From positions 1 to 6,662 of the forward strand of contig CAZYSK010000161.1 in the NCBI GenBank assembly GCA_964649415.1: a stretch of DNA of 6,662 nt, given 5' to 3'. The DNA comes from CAZYSK01 sp964649415. Its GTDB lineage: Bacteria > Chloroflexota > Anaerolineae > B4-G1. The position numbers and the translations under genes are program-made. Positions 5,067 through 6,662 of this stretch are shown here, piece after piece; positions within the stretch are counted from its first letter, which is position 1; every line of letters begins with the position of its first letter. The notes under the pieces were generated by a model. That model did not search any database and was not told the DNA's origin. It saw nothing but the letters and a program-made list of their open reading frames with translations.

Positions 5067-6221
5067 ATGCGCTTTGAGTTCGCCACAGCTACACGCATCA
5101 TCTTCGGCCCCGGCACGCTGAATGAGGTCGGGCCGATCGCAGCGGAGATGGGCAGCCGCGCGCTGGTCGTCACCGGCCGCACGGCTGCGCGGGCCACGCC
5201 ACTGCTCGACGTGCTGGACGCTCATGGGGTTGACGCCGTACTCTACTCTGTCGACAGCGAGCCGACGGTAGAGACAGCTCGCCTGGGTGTCCAACGCGCC
5301 AGGGAAACCGCGTGCGAACTGGCGATCGGGTTCGGCGGAGGGAGCGCGCTGGACGCCGCGAAGGCCATCGCCGCCCTGCTGACCAACGGGGGCGATCCCC
5401 TCGACTATCTGGAGGTCATCGGCGGGGGGCAGCCGATCACCAAGCCCCCGGCCCCCTGCATCGCGATCCCTACGACAGCGGGGACAGGTGCCGAGGTGAC
5501 GCGAAACGCGGTGCTGGCGTCCCCCGAACACCGGGTGAAGGTCAGCATGCGCAGCCCATTGATGCTGCCCCGCCTGGCACTGGTGGACCCCCAACTCACT
5601 CATTCGCTTCCACCGACGGTCACGGCCAGCACGGGCCTGGACGCGCTGACGCAGGTGGTCGAACCATACGTCTCGAACCAGGCCAACCCACTGACGGACA
5701 GCCTGTGCCGGGAGGGCATGCGCCGCGCCGCCCGCTCTCTGCGCCGCGCATACGAACACGGGGACGACGCCGAAGCACGGCAGGACATGGCAATCACCAG
5801 CCTGTTCGGTGGCCTGGCGCTGGCCAACGCCAAGCTGGGGGCAGTACACGGATTCGCCGGACCGATGGGAGGGATGTTCGCCGCACCTCACGGCGCGATA
5901 TGCGGCCAGCTCCTGCCGCACGTGGTGGCGGTCAACGTGCGTGCCCTGCAGGAGCGCATGCCGGGCAGCGAAGCCCTGCGACGATACGACGAGGTGGCCC
6001 AGATCCTGACCAGGAACGCCGATGCCACTGCAGACGCTGGCGTCAAATGGGTGCGGGACTTGTGTGACGTGCTCCGGGTGCCCTCGTTGGCCGAAAACGG
6101 GGTGACGGCAGACGATTTCACGCCCCTGATCCAGAAAGCGTCCGTCGCCAGCAGCATGAAGGGCAACCCGATCAAGCTCACGCCCGATGAACTGGAGGAA
6201 ATCCTGAGACGGGCACTGTAG
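5067..6221 (+). CDS. Iron-type (group III) alcohol dehydrogenase family protein
   Basis: A 384-residue protein of the usual length for the Fe-ADH family, which oxidises alcohols or reduces carbonyls with NAD(P) in the cytoplasm. Visible signatures are FEFATATRIIFGPGTL at the N-terminus, the dinucleotide-binding stretch GFGGGSALDAAKAIAA (88-103), PTTAGTGAEVT (135-145), STGLDALTQVVEPYVS (188-203) and VHGFAGPMGGMFAAPHGA (260-277). In classic members such as FucO the metal is held by Asp and three His; here the equivalents are Asp192, Gln196, His261 and His275, so one histidine ligand is replaced. The histidine usually found four residues after His261 is Gly265. The start at 5067 has GGAAGGGG seven bases upstream; an ATG at 5040 is less likely. 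Substrate unknown. No clear promoter is seen in 4947-5066. Confidence 0.9.
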   Translation: MRFEFATATRIIFGPGTLNEVGPIAAEMGSRALVVTGRTAARATPLLDVLDAHGVDAVLYSVDSEPTVETARLGVQRARETACELAIGFGGGSALDAAKAIAALLTNGGDPLDYLEVIGGGQPITKPPAPCIAIPTTAGTGAEVTRNAVLASPEHRVKVSMRSPLMLPRLALVDPQLTHSLPPTVTASTGLDALTQVVEPYVSNQANPLTDSLCREGMRRAARSLRRAYEHGDDAEARQDMAITSLFGGLALANAKLGAVHGFAGPMGGMFAAPHGAICGQLLPHVVAVNVRALQERMPGSEALRRYDEVAQILTRNADATADAGVKWVRDLCDVLRVPSLAENGVTADDFTPLIQKASVASSMKGNPIKLTPDELEEILRRAL

Positions 6222-6229
6222 CAGTGCCC
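6211..6229 (+). terminator. Hairpin spanning the alcohol dehydrogenase stop codon
   Basis: GGGCACTG (6211-6218) and CAGTGCCC (6222-6229) form a perfect 8-bp stem whose three-base loop is exactly the TAG stop codon (6219-6221). No T-tract follows, so it does not meet the usual intrinsic terminator pattern. It may limit read-through, protect the mRNA 3' end or act through another mechanism. Confidence 0.5.
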
Positions 6230-6241
6230 TGCATTCGCGAT

Positions 6242-6269
6242 TTGACACATTGGCGAAATGAGGTAAAAT
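6242..6269 (+). promoter_or_regulatory. Strong promoter of the tRNA-Thr / rpmG cluster
   Basis: TTGACA (6242-6247) and TAAAAT (6264-6269) are spaced by 16 bases, the best combined match to a housekeeping promoter in the window. Transcription would begin near 6276, about 40 bases before tRNA-Thr. The leader contains two mutually exclusive small stems (TAGGCT 6277-6282 with AGCCTA 6291-6296, and GCAAG 6288-6292 with CTTGC 6299-6303). Confidence 0.7.
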
Positions 6270-6315
6270 ATAGCCCTAGGCTCAATAGCAAGCCTATACT
6301 TGCAGCCTGCCACTG

Positions 6316-6388
6316 GCCCACGTAGCTCAGCCGGTAGAGCACACCCTTGGTAAGGGTGTGGCCATGGGTTCAAGTCCCATCGTGGGCT
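6316..6388 (+). tRNA. tRNA-Thr (anticodon GGT)
   Basis: A 73-base tRNA with complete cloverleaf pairing: acceptor GCCCACG with CGTGGGC, D-stem GCTC/GAGC, anticodon stem CACCC/GGGTG around loop TTGGTAA, five-base variable loop, and T-stem ATGGG/CCCAT around TTCAAGT. The anticodon GGT reads ACC/ACT threonine codons. The discriminator base is T and the 3' CCA is not encoded, so it must be added after transcription. It is probably co-transcribed with rpmG and released by processing. Confidence 0.96.
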
Positions 6389-6426
6389 CTTTGTGACAAT
6401 GCTTGCAGACACGGTGACACAATACT

Positions 6427-6591
6427 ATGGCAAAGAAAGCAATTCGAACGATAATCACCCTTGCTTGTACGGAATGCAAGGAGCACAACTACACAACCGA
6501 AAAGAATCGGCGCAACGATCCCAGCCGCATAGAACTCAGCAAGTTCTGTCCTCGTTGCCGCAGGCATACGGTGCATCGAGAGACGAAGTAA
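6427..6591 (+). CDS. rpmG: 50S ribosomal protein L33 (zinc-binding form)
   Basis: A 54-residue basic protein that reads as ribosomal protein L33: it starts MAKKAIRTIITLACTECK, continues with NYTTEKNRRNDPSRIELSKF and ends CPRCRRHTVHRETK. Cys14/Cys17 and Cys41/Cys44 form the two CxxC pairs of the zinc-binding form, as opposed to the cysteine-free form some genomes use under zinc limitation. GGTGA at 6413-6417 may act as a modest ribosome-binding site nine bases before the ATG. It sits 38 bases after tRNA-Thr and 19 bases before tRNA-Trp, the classic arrangement leading to secE and nusG. Expression probably comes from the promoter at 6242-6269. Confidence 0.95.
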   Translation: MAKKAIRTIITLACTECKEHNYTTEKNRRNDPSRIELSKFCPRCRRHTVHRETK

Positions 6592-6610
6592 GAAGTTAAG
6601 CTGCTCGCAC

Positions 6611-6662
6611 AGGCCAGTAGCTCAATTTGGCAGAGCAACGGTCTCCAAAACCGTAGGTTGCG
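6611..6662 (+). tRNA. tRNA-Trp (anticodon CCA), cut by the window end
   Basis: The 5' part of a tRNA: acceptor strand AGGCCAG, D-arm GCTC/GAGC, and anticodon stem ACGGT/ACCGT around loop CTCCAAA, giving anticodon CCA for tryptophan. The window stops just after the variable loop, so the T-arm and the 3' acceptor strand are not seen. The position directly after rpmG matches a widely conserved bacterial order. Confidence 0.93.

Noticed and set aside
4935..6248. Long minus-strand open frame of 437 codons opposite the alcohol dehydrogenase
   Set aside because: It is antisense to a clear conserved gene, and its composition (rich in Arg, Gly, Gln, His) is typical of a GC-rich shadow frame.
1..6662. 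CRISPR array or phage region
   Set aside because: No regularly spaced repeats with unique spacers and no phage structural or integrase genes were seen on either strand.

Overview
The window is GC-rich bacterial chromosomal DNA with every recognisable gene on the + strand. The promoters I can read resemble sigma-70 sites (TTGACA or TTGnnn, then 16-17 bases, then TAnAAT). The 54-residue L33 with two CxxC pairs, the iron-alcohol-dehydrogenase subtype, the dense VapBC-type content and the seven-base CCCAAAG-type repeat would fit a Chloroflexota (Anaerolineae-like) genome. That placement is a guess from memory, not from a search.

Layout: (1) 138-2315 encodes Tex, a YqgF/HhH/S1 RNA-associated protein. 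A short seven-base repeat sits in frame inside its YqgF domain. (2) 2316-2597 holds a weak hairpin, a promoter and a long leader for (3) a small LsrG/ABM-type monooxygenase (2598-2906). (4) 2907-4946 is an accessory island of two unrelated type II toxin-antitoxin modules. TA1 (2999-3972) pairs a Phd-like plus HTH antitoxin with a DUF3368-type PIN toxin. TA2 (4207-4946) pairs a ribbon-helix-helix antitoxin with a VapC PIN toxin. (5) 5067-6221 encodes an iron-type alcohol dehydrogenase. (6) 6242 to the end is a translation cluster: strong promoter, tRNA-Thr(GGT), rpmG (L33) and the start of tRNA-Trp(CCA). In many bacteria this arrangement leads into secE-nusG-rplKAJL-rpoBC.

The most unusual structure is the relation between the ABM gene and the TA modules. 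The last 116 bases of the ABM coding region (2785-2900) are repeated at 3980-4095, directly after the TA1 toxin stop codon, with only two differences, both synonymous. A possible third, decayed trace lies at the end of TA2 (about 4934-4975). The order is therefore full ABM gene, TA1, ABM 3' end, TA2, possible ABM 3' remnant. This suggests that TA units entered or recombined at the 3' end of one housekeeping-type gene. The mechanism is inferred; no integrase or transposase is present in the window.

The two TA modules have separate promoters. Each promoter is overlapped by short phased repeats (9-base period for TA1, 6-base period for TA2) that look like autoregulatory operators. Other points of note are an 8-bp hairpin with the alcohol dehydrogenase stop codon as its loop, and non-standard residues at two conserved active-site histidine positions of that enzyme.
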